64,000 bases of DNA from an uncultured Microbacteriaceae bacterium (GCA_903859205.1 CAIOLM010000027.1:1-64000); one strand, 5' to 3'; shown: positions 47,192 to 55,807, counted from the first letter of the stretch. The notes: a model not told the origin generated them from the sequence alone. Numbers and translations are program-made.

Positions 47192-47800
47192 ATGGCTGCT
47201 AGCACTGACCGACTGGTCTGGATTGACTGTGAGATGACGGGTCTCGACCTTGAGGTCGACGAACTCGTTGAAATCGCGGTTATCGTGACCGATTCCGAAC
47301 TCGTGCCCGTGCACGAGGGGTTCGCGCTTGTCATCAAGCCCAACGACAGCGCCCTGGCAAACATGGGCGAGTTTGTCACCGAGATGCACACCAAATCGGG
47401 TCTCATCAACGAAATCGCCGCTGGCGTCAGCGTGGGTGAAGCAGAAATCAAGGTTCTCGAGTACCTGCAGCAACACATCCCTGAGGGGCAGCGCCCACCC
47501 TTGGCCGGAAACTCAATCGGCACCGACCGCTCGTTCCTGAGCCGCGACATGAAGCGCCTCGACGATTACCTGCACTATCGCAACGTCGATGTCTCTTCGA
47601 TCAAGGAGCTCGCTCGGCGCTGGTACCCACGGGTTTACTTCAATGCACCCGCCAAAGACGGCAATCACCGCGCTTTGGCAGACATTCGTGAGTCGATTCG
47701 CGAGCTCGCCTACTACCGTGAGGCAATCCTCGTGGCAACCCCCGGGCCCTCGAGCGAAGAGGCTTCCGCGGCCGCTGAGCGTGTGTCAAAAATCTTGTAA
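47192..47800 (+). CDS. orn: oligoribonuclease
   Basis: 3'-5' exonuclease that finishes RNA decay by removing di- to pentanucleotides, 202 residues. DEDDh motifs: WIDCEMTGLD (Exo I), GNSIGTDRSFL (Exo II) and the Exo III His and Asp in GNHRALADIRESI. tRNA-His follows 36 bp later, and the island begins inside that tRNA. Confidence 0.96.
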   Translation: MAASTDRLVWIDCEMTGLDLEVDELVEIAVIVTDSELVPVHEGFALVIKPNDSALANMGEFVTEMHTKSGLINEIAAGVSVGEAEIKVLEYLQQHIPEGQRPPLAGNSIGTDRSFLSRDMKRLDDYLHYRNVDVSSIKELARRWYPRVYFNAPAKDGNHRALADIRESIRELAYYREAILVATPGPSSEEASAAAERVSKIL

Positions 47801-47836
47801 TACACTTATGCAGTTGGTTTCTTACCGACGCCCTTG

Positions 47837-47912
47837 GTGGGTATAGCTCAGTTGGTAGAGCGCCTGATTGTGGTTCAGGAGGTCGCGGGTTCAAAACCCG
47901 TTACTCACCCCA
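47837..47912 (+). tRNA. tRNA-His (anticodon GTG), integration site of the island
   Basis: Acceptor GTGGGTA / TACTCAC, anticodon stem CCTGA / TCAGG with loop TTGTGGT giving GTG, and discriminator C. A G at 47836 can be the -1 nucleotide special to tRNA-His, and CCA is encoded at 47910-47912. The 3' part from 47890 is duplicated at 55723-55745, so the inserting element restored the tRNA. Confidence 0.96.
47890..47912 (+). repeat. attL direct repeat
   Basis: 23 bp from the T-loop to the CCA end of tRNA-His, beginning TTCAAAACCCG. It is identical to 55723-55745; the flanking bases on both sides differ. Confidence 0.9.
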
Positions 47913-48013
47913 GTAAATACGCGGCAAGTAGAGGTTTTACTAGCTCGTAGCCAACATATCTGCCAACATAGTAGGAGAACACCTCTTACCGTGTTGGCAG
48001 ATTGTTGGTTGTA

Positions 48014-49210
48014 ATGGCATCCGTAACTCCCCGCACTAATCGCAGTGGCTCAGTCACTTGGCGCGTCAATTTCCGCATCGGCGACAAACAATGCCAAGAC
48101 AATTTCGACAACGAGAAGGGCGCATATCAGTTCGCGGCCCTCGTCGAAAAGGTCGGCGGAGAAGCTGCACGCAATGTTCGACTAGCACGCTCAGGCGCAC
48201 CTCAAGGCATGCCCACTCTTCGTGACTACACCGAGAAGTACCTCGATCCACAATCGGGACTGCTCACAGGAATCGAACCAGGTACTCGAGCTGGATACGG
48301 CCGCAACGCAGAACGCTCCTTCCTACAAGTCCTCGGCGACTATCCCCTCGACGCCATCACAAAAGCCGACGTCGGCAAATGGGTTGCCTGGCAAGAAGCG
48401 CAAGCCTCGAAGATATACAAAGGCAAAGCCATCTCTGCCAAGACGATGCGCAACTATCACTCAGTGCTTTCAGCCATCCTGCGATCAGCTGTCGAGGAAA
48501 GCATCATCCCCACGAACGCGGCTTACCGTACACGCCTGTCTAAGGGCATGAAACATGAAGGTGTCTTCCTGTCTCGTGACGAATTCGCGACGCTGCTCTA
48601 TTTCACTGAAGACCGCTACAAGGGCTTCCTGCTGTTCTTGGCTGGGACTGGATGTCGTTGGGGTGAAGCGACTGCTATCACTTGGGGTGATATCAACTTT
48701 GATGCTCAACCTGCGACTGTAAGGATTGACAAGGCATGGAAAAAAGCGGCCTCGGGCGCACCCGTGTTGAAGCATCCAAAATCTTCGAAAGCGACACGCA
48801 CGATTTCTTTGTGGCCTGAACTGGTCGAGGCTCTAGGTGCTCCGGGCAAAAGCACTGACCTGTTGTTTCCGAGTCCTGAGACTGGCACGCACTTGTGGCC
48901 GGGAGGGTTCCGTTCGCGGGTCTGGTTGCCGGCCGTCGAGAAGGCAATGGACCCGGACTACTGCGATGCCATCGGTAAGAAGCCGTTGGCTCGCCGACCT
49001 ACCGTCCATGATCTACGCCACACTCATGCCTCATGGCTTGTCGCGTCGGGCGCTCCCCTACCGTTTGTTCAGGCGCGCATGGGGCACGAATCTATTACGA
49101 CCACTATCGGTGTGTATGGTCACTTGTTGCCGGATGCTCACTTGCAGATGTCGGCGATGATGTCGGAAACAATGTCGGGCGTTCTACCCACCAAAGCCAT
49201 TACGGCTTGA
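48014..49210 (+). CDS. tyrosine recombinase / island integrase
   Basis: 398 residues from the ATG at 48014; a TTG at 48002 is also open and no strong ribosome site is seen. An N-terminal arm-binding region with GSVTWRVNFRIGDKQ is followed by a SAM-like core-binding domain (~70-170) and the catalytic domain. The catalytic residues are visible: Arg in GTGCRWGEA, HDLRHTHASWL carrying His and the second Arg, GHESITTT with His, and the nucleophile Tyr in GVYGHLLPD. It lies next to attL and reads inward, as expected of a tRNA-targeting integrase. Confidence 0.95.
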   Translation: MASVTPRTNRSGSVTWRVNFRIGDKQCQDNFDNEKGAYQFAALVEKVGGEAARNVRLARSGAPQGMPTLRDYTEKYLDPQSGLLTGIEPGTRAGYGRNAERSFLQVLGDYPLDAITKADVGKWVAWQEAQASKIYKGKAISAKTMRNYHSVLSAILRSAVEESIIPTNAAYRTRLSKGMKHEGVFLSRDEFATLLYFTEDRYKGFLLFLAGTGCRWGEATAITWGDINFDAQPATVRIDKAWKKAASGAPVLKHPKSSKATRTISLWPELVEALGAPGKSTDLLFPSPETGTHLWPGGFRSRVWLPAVEKAMDPDYCDAIGKKPLARRPTVHDLRHTHASWLVASGAPLPFVQARMGHESITTTIGVYGHLLPDAHLQMSAMMSETMSGVLPTKAITA

Positions 49211-49281
49211 CCTGAGGGTTGCGCCTCGGTGCAACACCTGCCACATTGTCGTTATAGGCAACTAGATCAGGGGGGAATCTG

Positions 49282-49710
49282 ATGGGACTGTTCAGCAAAA
49301 AGAAGCCACCGCGTCGCGAGTTCATGGACTGGCCGCGCGAAGACATTTCAGGCGACAGCGTGACATTTGTCCGTGGCGTCACCCACTACCAAGACAACAT
49401 TTTTGCGGTCAAGAATTGCACCCAGTTTGTGGTTGCTGGCGAGCCTCAAAACAAGTACGACAAGAAGGCCGTCATGGTTGCGGCCGTCACCGAGGATGCA
49501 CTGGTGCAAGTAGGACACTTGCCTGGCGGTGAGATGGTCACGCATGAAATCTTTGAGCTGACAGGGCTTCTAGAAGACCAACAAATTATGTGCGTCGTGA
49601 AGGGCTTTATCGAACCATATGACGGTGGCCTCGGCGTTCGCGTTTTTATCCCTAAACACTCATGGTTGAAAGCACGCTTAAACGAAGAAAAGACCCCCAC
49701 CCAGTCGTAA
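49282..49710 (+). CDS. HIRAN-like domain protein in the island
   Basis: 142 residues, soluble. After a basic N-terminus (LFSKKKPPRREF) comes a domain with the HIRAN-type pattern: FVVAGEPQNKYDKKAVMV followed by VQVGHLPGGE. HIRAN domains bind DNA ends or damaged DNA in other proteins. Here the domain stands alone, so a DNA-related role for the island, or a regulatory one, is only a guess. It has its own GGGGGAA ribosome site and is 71 bp after the integrase gene. Confidence 0.65.
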   Translation: MGLFSKKKPPRREFMDWPREDISGDSVTFVRGVTHYQDNIFAVKNCTQFVVAGEPQNKYDKKAVMVAAVTEDALVQVGHLPGGEMVTHEIFELTGLLEDQQIMCVVKGFIEPYDGGLGVRVFIPKHSWLKARLNEEKTPTQS

Positions 49711-49930
49711 TGACTCAAGAAACCTTTCTCTGTAGTGAACGCTATTCAGTGCCACCATACGCTCATGTGGTTCCATATGGGGGAAATCGAATCTTTTTTT
49801 GGTGTCCAGAGCGAAACCTTCGCGCCCCCACCATTGGCTCAGCTGGGTACGTTTCTGGGTCTTCGCCCCCGTGAGGGTGGGATTGTTTATCACTTAGGCA
49901 CTGTCAGGTTCGATGGTCTGTTTTGTGGTG

Positions 49931-51532
49931 CTACTTTCCGGCCATATCTTTTTTCTTGGGCGTCTTTGCCATATAGCCGTCCTTTTGATCCTGCGCCTTG
50001 GCGTATTCGGGCTGGAAGCGCACGCTGGCATAGTGCGATGCTTTTTCTGCTTCCTCAGCTCGTTTACCCAGTTCCGCGGTATCTCCGAAGCCGAGAACAT
50101 CTCGAGCGAGCTGGGTCAGTGGTCCGTCAACCTGATACTCCGTGCGCTGCATGGTGAGGAGGTTGATGAGGTACAGCGGCGTTCCATTGAACTTCTCGAA
50201 CATTTCGTGTCGAGCACCCCACTCTGTGAGGAAGCGTTCACTAATCTGGCGGAAGATCTTGATGCGGTCGCGGGCACTAATTTCTGAGCCACGCAATGCA
50301 TCCTCGAGCTTGGGTCCGATGTAGGGGTCGTCCAGTTCTTTTTTAGTCGGCTGAATAACGACTCCTCGACCGCAGAAATCAATGAGCAGGTTGACCATGT
50401 CGTGCTGGTTCTCGAGATAGTGAGCGCGACCAAAATCAATGAAGATGTTGTTCGGCTTGTATAACCCACCTGGGGTGTGGAAGCCCGTGTCCTCCGCGGC
50501 AATCATGAAGGCACGACACGTCTCGCGGAAACGAATGAGCTGCGCCAGTTGTGACTGCACTAGAGGGTTCGTTGCGGTACCGAGCGACTGAGTAATCAGC
50601 AGCGCAAGACCCACCATGAGTTCGGCGTGCACCACCTGCCGAATTTGCGTCTCGAGGTGCACCCAGTCGAATTGACGCTGGGGGTACCACTTGGCGTGGT
50701 CCGGGTTGCCAATGTGCTGAACCTGATCCCACGTGATGAGAACGTCATCAAAATAGACCATTCCATCGAGCTCATCGCCAATGCTGGCCAACGGGTGATC
50801 GTAAGGATCGGCATCCGGAAGCGCACGAGATTCGCGTGCAACGACGGAGATGCCAGGTGTGGCAACCGGAACAAGGGCATAGAGCGTTTGTTCCGAGGTT
50901 TGGCCCGGTCGCCAGAGATTGCCAATCAGCAGGTGGTTAACAAATGGGAGTGACGTGCCGATTGCCTTCCAGCCGCGAACAATGACGCCTTCGTCATTCT
51001 CCTCGACCACACTCAGCATGGGTGTCTCGGCCATAGCATCGTCGCGGCCGCGGTCATACTGAACATCGAGGAACATCGGCGAAATTGCGTGATCGAGGCT
51101 GGTTACCATGTCCCACTGGCGTTGGATGTTGCCGGTAAGGTCACGATCCCCGTTTTTGAAGAGTGAATTCCCCGCCCAGGGTTCCTGGTCGTCAACCTGT
51201 GTAAACATCACGACGTTCATGCCTGCCGGTGGCCGGGTGAATATGCCGCCCTTGAAGTGCCGAAACATGAAATCTGCGTAGTTGCGCCGGCGAACGATGT
51301 CTTCCTTCGAGCGGGGCAAGAACCAATGCATCGATTGACGGTTACCCTCGTCATCGATGAACGTGCATATGTCGTGAAACTCGGGGTTGAGGTGCAAGTC
51401 GTAATATTCGGCAATTGCGTTGGCATATCCCTTTGTCAGGGGATGCGTTGTGACGTCGTCAATAATCTCGCCACCGACATAAACTTTGCGGCCATCTTTT
51501 AGCGACTCTAGGTATTCTTTTCCGGTTCGCAT
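49931..51532 (-). CDS. HpaB-family FADH2-dependent aromatic monooxygenase
   Basis: Flavin-dependent ortho-hydroxylase of the 4-hydroxyphenylacetate 3-monooxygenase/chlorophenol monooxygenase family, 533 residues from the ATG at 51532 behind a perfect GAGGAGGG. It shows MRTGKEYLESLKDGR at the start, RRRNYADFMFRHFKGG, the FAD/substrate region with YFDDVLITWDQV and RQVVHAELMVGLAL, and the C-terminal helices. It needs a separate reductase for FADH2, and a matching one lies at 54819. The true substrate (phenol, hydroxyphenylacetate, chlorophenol or nitrophenol) cannot be told. No ring-cleavage gene is present in the island. Confidence 0.9.
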   Translation of the reverse strand: MRTGKEYLESLKDGRKVYVGGEIIDDVTTHPLTKGYANAIAEYYDLHLNPEFHDICTFIDDEGNRQSMHWFLPRSKEDIVRRRNYADFMFRHFKGGIFTRPPAGMNVVMFTQVDDQEPWAGNSLFKNGDRDLTGNIQRQWDMVTSLDHAISPMFLDVQYDRGRDDAMAETPMLSVVEENDEGVIVRGWKAIGTSLPFVNHLLIGNLWRPGQTSEQTLYALVPVATPGISVVARESRALPDADPYDHPLASIGDELDGMVYFDDVLITWDQVQHIGNPDHAKWYPQRQFDWVHLETQIRQVVHAELMVGLALLITQSLGTATNPLVQSQLAQLIRFRETCRAFMIAAEDTGFHTPGGLYKPNNIFIDFGRAHYLENQHDMVNLLIDFCGRGVVIQPTKKELDDPYIGPKLEDALRGSEISARDRIKIFRQISERFLTEWGARHEMFEKFNGTPLYLINLLTMQRTEYQVDGPLTQLARDVLGFGDTAELGKRAEEAEKASHYASVRFQPEYAKAQDQKDGYMAKTPKKKDMAGK

Positions 51533-51637
51533 GTTAACCCTCCTCAGCATTGAACGTGACCCACTTGGGCTGTGCACTGAGCATGACGAGTCGCGCGTTA
51601 ACCAAAGAGAAATTTGGGCCGAGAAAGCAGCGAGCCC

Positions 51638-54600
51638 TCAGGGCCTCAACAGCAGGAACAGGTCTTTTGTGGCAACAGATGGCACGAGGTTGCCGTCGGC
51701 AAAAGCGGCTTCACAGCGAAGATATGCCGAAGTCACGCCATCTGCATCCCCGATAGCGTCGCTCACGCGCATGAGCATTCGCCAGGCCCGCTCTGAGTAA
51801 GGGTCACCGACGAGCGACGCTTCTGCCAGTTTCCTTGCCTGTTGGTACTTTTGTGCGTCAAAACAAATCACGGCACCGGCGAGGCTTGCGGTTACGGCTT
51901 TCTCGGCGAGCGAGGACCTCCGTTCGGTTGCCCACGTGGAGTCAACTTTCGGCAGGAACTCGCCCTTCTCATAGATGAACAAAGCCCGTTCCAAAACATG
52001 CAACTTGTCTTCACCTTGAAGTCGGTTTGCTTCACGCATCAGGTCTTCGAATTGGCTCGACTCGCTGATAATGGCCACCGTACCGGAGAAAGAAAGTACG
52101 TCTCCGACAAAGGAAGGTCCTAATCCGGGGGGCATCACTTCGCGAAGCCGATGCACCGCCTGTCTCAAGTAGGCGCGCGACGAATCATTGTGTTCGCCCT
52201 CAAACAGCGCATGGAGGGCTTCCGAACGCGTCACGCTGTGATTCGGCGCAGTGGCCAAGAGCGACACGAGAGCAAGGCTCTTGGCGATTCGCGGCTTCGC
52301 GGCATTTCCTGAGACCTCAAGAGAAGTCTCGCCAAATTCCCGCAGCAGGAGCGTCACCTTAGTCTGAGTCTGACCACTCACATCGCGGTCCATCAGGGAG
52401 CGTCCGAGCTCATGCCACTCGGAGTCGACATCCGTCTCGATATCAAGCCGCCTTGCCAGAACTGCTTCAAAATCGGCAAGCGCGAGGAGAAGCTGGTGGT
52501 TAGAACCCTGTTGTTGGGCTGCCTCAAGCGCCCGGTCAGTCGCAACGTCGGCTGCGTCTGAGTTGCCCGTTCGCCATTCGGCTTCTGCGAGGTACACGGC
52601 GGCCGTAGGGAGGTCGAGGATTCGGTGGGCCGTGACCATGCTGTCAACGGCCGTTTTCAGTGACTCCCGAGCGAGATCATCGCGGTCTCCGTGAAGCAAG
52701 TAGGCCAGTCCACGCCACGTGTCGATCGCTTCATTGATGAAGTTGTATTGCCGACTGCTTGACTCTTCCACGTGGCTGATGAGAACGAGTGCTTTCTTCG
52801 GATCTCCTTGCAACCTCAGTTCAAGTTTTGCTTCGATGAGTGCGCTGAGCCACTCGAAAACGATTGACCCACTTGCCCGAATGTGTTTCCGCCCGATTGC
52901 CAGGGTGTGCCGCGCGTCGTCCACTCTGTGCAGATCGATCATGAGCTCAGGCCCGACGATGCCATACAACCACGACAGTGAATGAGAATGATCATCGGAT
53001 CTCGCGTAAACGTCATGCGCCTGTGTCAAGCGTCCGGTTGCTCTCAGCACGCCAACGCGCCATGGCGCCGAGACGGCCGCGGCCCAGGCGGACTCAGGTT
53101 CTTGCTCAATGTCTTTGAGGCGCCCGTGAGCAAAATGAACCCGCATGACGAGTGCATCAAGTTGGCCCCCCGTGAGATTAATTCCGTGATCAAATTCGTT
53201 GGCGTAGTTGTGACTGACAAGAGCCATCAGGTACTTGACGGCCGCCATTTCTGGTGTGTGGGGGGAGTGAGCAATGACTGATTCCGTGTCAGGTATTCGA
53301 TTGAGATGCCAATAGGACCAGGCCATGATGCTCGCGCCCAACGCAGATTGTGAGGCAAAATCATTCCTGGTGCGTGCCATTTCCAGCGAGTCAGAAATGG
53401 CACAGGCAAGCCCGTAATCCTCCCGCGATACGGCAATGAGCAACCGCGGCAGGGCAAGGCGAAGGTCGTGTTCACCGAACGAGGCAATGAGAACCTCCAT
53501 CCATCGATCCGCAATGTCAAAGTCGAGGCGGTCAATAATGCCGCCGAGCACAGCCTCGGCTGGAATTCGCGCCTTTTCTAAATCTCCGGCAAGCATGTAT
53601 TGTTCGACCGCTTCTTCGAGATGCCCTTCCTTGAGCATCAGGTCGCCATACAAGGATCGACGGCGGGCAACGTCTGTCGCCTCGCGACGTTCGAAGAGGG
53701 CGGCGAGGTATTCGCGAAAGCGGGGGTGACATCTCATGCCCTCGTGCTCAGGCACCCACGAGACGGGTAAGTGTTTCTTTCGAAGTTCCCTCAGGATGTT
53801 TGCCGGTTGCTCTTCCCCGAGGAACGTGGCCCGTTGCGACGTCACTTCGTCGAGTAAAGAAGTCCCGATGAGGAATTCACGTTCGAGCGGATCGAGTCGT
53901 TCCAGAATCTGCGATGACAGGTAGCCGTGTAACGGATCTGACTCGCCGTCGACACCAACGAGATTTTTACGCGAGCGCCAGGATTCAAAGAGGATGCCGG
54001 CAACCCAGCCGTTCGTGACTTCCATCGCATGGGTCGCGTCGACATCTGCCATTTCCATCTTCAGAAGCACAACTTCGGCTTCGTCAAGTGTGAACGCGAG
54101 GTCTTGTTCACCGATGGCTGCCACCAGGTCGACACCGCTCATCATGCGCGAATCTATGGCAATGTCAGACCGGCTCAGCAGCACAACCTTGAGTGACTGA
54201 GGTGCATAGCGAACTGCTGCCTCAACGACAGCTAGTCCACCCGGGGACTCGGAGATGTGTTCCAGTCCATCGATAACGAGGATGAGCGGAAACCCACTCG
54301 TTGCATCGACGAGGAGGCCGGCAGTTTCATCATGACTCACCCGCGCGGCCAAGACTTCGGTAACCAAACCCGATACAGACTTAACGTGCGCAGCAATGGT
54401 GGCTTCGATGTAAAGAAGTAGGCGGCCTGGTGCCGTATCAGCCGGATCGAGAGTCAGCCACGCAATGGGAGTCTGATGAGACTCACATGCCTGAACAACC
54501 GCAGTTGTCTTTCCCGAGCCCGCGGTGGCAGCCACAACAACTATGTGGTTGTCCCGAATGGTGTTGCCGATCAATGTGTTGAGTCGGTCGCGTTCGACCA

Positions 54601-54700
54601 CGTTTGCGCCGAGGGGAGGTAACGCAATCTTTGTGCGAATTATTGAGTGTTGAGCGCGCGAAGAAGAGCCCCGTGTCGTCTCAATCTCGTTCTTCTTCAT
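51638..54700 (-). CDS. large STAND ATPase/BTAD transcriptional regulator
   Basis: 1020 residues. An N-terminal MalT-like NTPase has Walker A AATAGSGKTTAV at about 58-69 and a Walker B-like LILVIDGLEH. A long helical TPR-like middle follows (~330-800), then a winged-helix region (SLALVSLLATAPNHSVTRSEALHALF, ~815-840) and a C-terminal bacterial transcriptional activator domain (~900-1010; QARKLAEASLVGDPYSERAWRMLM). This MalT-plus-BTAD layout is known for pathway-specific activators, including ones beside HpaB-type hydroxylases. It lies between the hydroxylase (same strand, 105 bp upstream of it) and the divergent reductase, so it probably activates both. Confidence 0.85.
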   Translation of the reverse strand: MKKNEIETTRGSSSRAQHSIIRTKIALPPLGANVVERDRLNTLIGNTIRDNHIVVVAATAGSGKTTAVVQACESHQTPIAWLTLDPADTAPGRLLLYIEATIAAHVKSVSGLVTEVLAARVSHDETAGLLVDATSGFPLILVIDGLEHISESPGGLAVVEAAVRYAPQSLKVVLLSRSDIAIDSRMMSGVDLVAAIGEQDLAFTLDEAEVVLLKMEMADVDATHAMEVTNGWVAGILFESWRSRKNLVGVDGESDPLHGYLSSQILERLDPLEREFLIGTSLLDEVTSQRATFLGEEQPANILRELRKKHLPVSWVPEHEGMRCHPRFREYLAALFERREATDVARRRSLYGDLMLKEGHLEEAVEQYMLAGDLEKARIPAEAVLGGIIDRLDFDIADRWMEVLIASFGEHDLRLALPRLLIAVSREDYGLACAISDSLEMARTRNDFASQSALGASIMAWSYWHLNRIPDTESVIAHSPHTPEMAAVKYLMALVSHNYANEFDHGINLTGGQLDALVMRVHFAHGRLKDIEQEPESAWAAAVSAPWRVGVLRATGRLTQAHDVYARSDDHSHSLSWLYGIVGPELMIDLHRVDDARHTLAIGRKHIRASGSIVFEWLSALIEAKLELRLQGDPKKALVLISHVEESSSRQYNFINEAIDTWRGLAYLLHGDRDDLARESLKTAVDSMVTAHRILDLPTAAVYLAEAEWRTGNSDAADVATDRALEAAQQQGSNHQLLLALADFEAVLARRLDIETDVDSEWHELGRSLMDRDVSGQTQTKVTLLLREFGETSLEVSGNAAKPRIAKSLALVSLLATAPNHSVTRSEALHALFEGEHNDSSRAYLRQAVHRLREVMPPGLGPSFVGDVLSFSGTVAIISESSQFEDLMREANRLQGEDKLHVLERALFIYEKGEFLPKVDSTWATERRSSLAEKAVTASLAGAVICFDAQKYQQARKLAEASLVGDPYSERAWRMLMRVSDAIGDADGVTSAYLRCEAAFADGNLVPSVATKDLFLLLRP

Positions 54701-54719
54701 GTGCCTGACTATTTCGTTT

Positions 54720-54729
54720 GCGTTAACGC
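54720..54729. promoter_or_regulatory. palindrome in the regulator/reductase divergent region
   Basis: GCGTTAACGC, a perfect 10-bp palindrome 19 bp before the regulator's ATG and 90 bp before the reductase. It is the only clear palindrome in this 118-bp region. Possible binding site; weak evidence. Confidence 0.3.
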
Positions 54730-54818
54730 GAGGGCAGACATGCTGTACTGGAGAACCTAACGCGGATGAAACACATCACGCAATAGCCGCCCTATCCTCT
54801 CGAGCAGAAAGGACTCAC

Positions 54819-55322
54819 ATGTTAAATCCAGAGACTGGATTTCCCTCGGCAGTCGATGAACAGATCTTTCGGGAAGTCATATCGAGCCTGGTGAGTGGCG
54901 TTTCCATAGTCACTACGCAACGTGAAAACGCCCCCTTTGGCGTCACGGCAAGTTCTGTGACGTCCTTGTCAGCGGATCCCGCGTCAATTTTGGTCTGCCT
55001 TAATCAGCGACTGGCGATTACGGATGTGATTTCTGAAACTGGCGTCTTCGCGGTAAATGTTCTGGGTGAAGGACACGGCGACCTGGCGATTCAGTTTTCA
55101 ACAAGTCATGAGGACAAGTTCCGGGGGATAGACGTGACCTCGGACAAGCTGGGCAATCCCATCTTGGTTGACGCGCTCGCACACCTCGAGTGTCGTGTCA
55201 TCGACCGGAAAGACTTCGCAACACACGCCATCTTTATTGCACTTGTTGAATCGGCCGCATCCCGAACCGGATCACCCTTGCCTTATTTCCGAAGTAGTTT
55301 TGGGCGCTTCGAAGCCGACTAG
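54819..55322 (+). CDS. flavin reductase (HpaC-like)
   Basis: NAD(P)H:flavin oxidoreductase supplying FADH2 to the island hydroxylase, 167 residues. The start is the ATG at 54819 with AGAAAGGA ahead. It has the split-barrel signature GVSIVTTQRENAPFGVTASSVTSLSADPASILVCLN, FAVNVLGEGHGDLA and a closing PLPYFRSSFGRF. It is divergent from the BTAD regulator. The pairing with the HpaB-type enzyme is inferred from family knowledge and from both being in the same island. Confidence 0.9.
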   Translation: MLNPETGFPSAVDEQIFREVISSLVSGVSIVTTQRENAPFGVTASSVTSLSADPASILVCLNQRLAITDVISETGVFAVNVLGEGHGDLAIQFSTSHEDKFRGIDVTSDKLGNPILVDALAHLECRVIDRKDFATHAIFIALVESAASRTGSPLPYFRSSFGRFEAD

Positions 55323-55346
55323 ACGCAGAACAACATAGCGCCGTGT

Positions 55347-55385
55347 CTATTCGTAGCGCAGTGCCTCAACCGGATCGAATAGCTC
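55347..55385 (-). pseudogene. 3' remnant of a MacB/FtsX-type ABC permease gene
   Basis: Minus strand reads ELFDPVEALRYE-stop, the highly typical C-terminus of MacB/FtsX-like permeases. No permease coding sequence is seen upstream of it. It is probably a leftover of a gene cut by insertion or deletion. Confidence 0.5.
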
Positions 55386-55722
55386 CGCACATCCTCAAGT
55401 TGGAATTAAAAAGTCGCGCAGACCCCTGTCTTTGAACCTGACAAACCCTCGATGAGCTGCCCTCCACGGTCTCGGCACTCTCGCGCCTAGGGCACCTCCC
55501 CCTCCCGCCGAAAGAGAGTTCACCCTCCGGGGAAATGTTGGTACTTGAGGGCTGCAGATCAACCTATTTTGCATGTTGGCAAATGTTGGCAAGCCAACAA
55601 ATAGACCCCAAAAGAGCCATAAAATCACCCACATCAAAAACGGCTGAAATTGGCACTTTACACAGTAAACATAAGGGATTTACGGCCTTAGCGGGCATAC
55701 TCCATACGGGTAACAAGGATGA
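55386..55722. other. non-coding right end of the island
   Basis: About 340 bp without a credible gene; short open frames here lack ribosome sites and protein-like composition. It contains three TGTTGGC/GCCAACA motifs (55573-55599) matching those beside the integrase, so it probably serves recombination at attR. It is more AT-rich than the core chromosome. Confidence 0.6.
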
Positions 55723-55745
55723 TTCAAAACCCGTTACTCACCCCA
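55723..55745 (+). repeat. attR direct repeat
   Basis: Second copy of the tRNA-His 3' end (begins TTCAAAACCCG), identical over 23 bp to 47890-47912. Just beyond it lies the old chromosomal sequence, starting with the terminator at 55750. Confidence 0.9.
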
Positions 55746-55749
55746 AATG

Positions 55750-55781
55750 AAACAAGCCCCGCATTGTTGCGGGGCTTGTTT
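55750..55781 (+). terminator. ancestral tRNA-His terminator, now displaced
   Basis: Perfect 13-bp stem AAACAAGCCCCGC / GCGGGGCTTGTTT with loop ATTGTT and following T. In the island-free chromosome it would stand 5 bp after the tRNA CCA. It also faces the end of the convergent 84-residue gene. Confidence 0.9.
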
Positions 55782-55807
55782 TGTGTTTGTGGGAGCGTGC
55801 TCGAGCC

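Larger units (their letters stand above)
47890..55745. mobile_element. tRNA-His genomic island with aromatic hydroxylase cargo
   Basis: Bounded by 23-bp direct repeats of the tRNA-His 3' end (47890-47912 and 55723-55745). A tyrosine recombinase gene starts 102 bp inside the left end. Cargo: HIRAN-like protein, HpaB-type hydroxylase, ATPase/BTAD regulator and flavin reductase, plus a scrap of an ABC permease gene. TGTTGGC motifs cluster at both ends. There are no conjugation or phage structural genes, so it would be moved by another element or only excise in place. Confidence 0.9.

Noticed and set aside
49735-50157. 140-codon open frame between the HIRAN-like and hydroxylase genes
   Set aside because: Its second half is antisense to the hydroxylase C-terminus, there is no ribosome site, and the composition is odd (Cys/Trp/Phe-rich).
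55395-55637. 80-codon minus-strand open frame at the island end
   Set aside because: No ribosome site, and it overlaps the TGTTGGC motif cluster; its start resembles a membrane segment by chance composition only.
55723-55745. second tRNA-His fragment as a gene
   Set aside because: Only the 3' 23 bp are present; it is the attR repeat.
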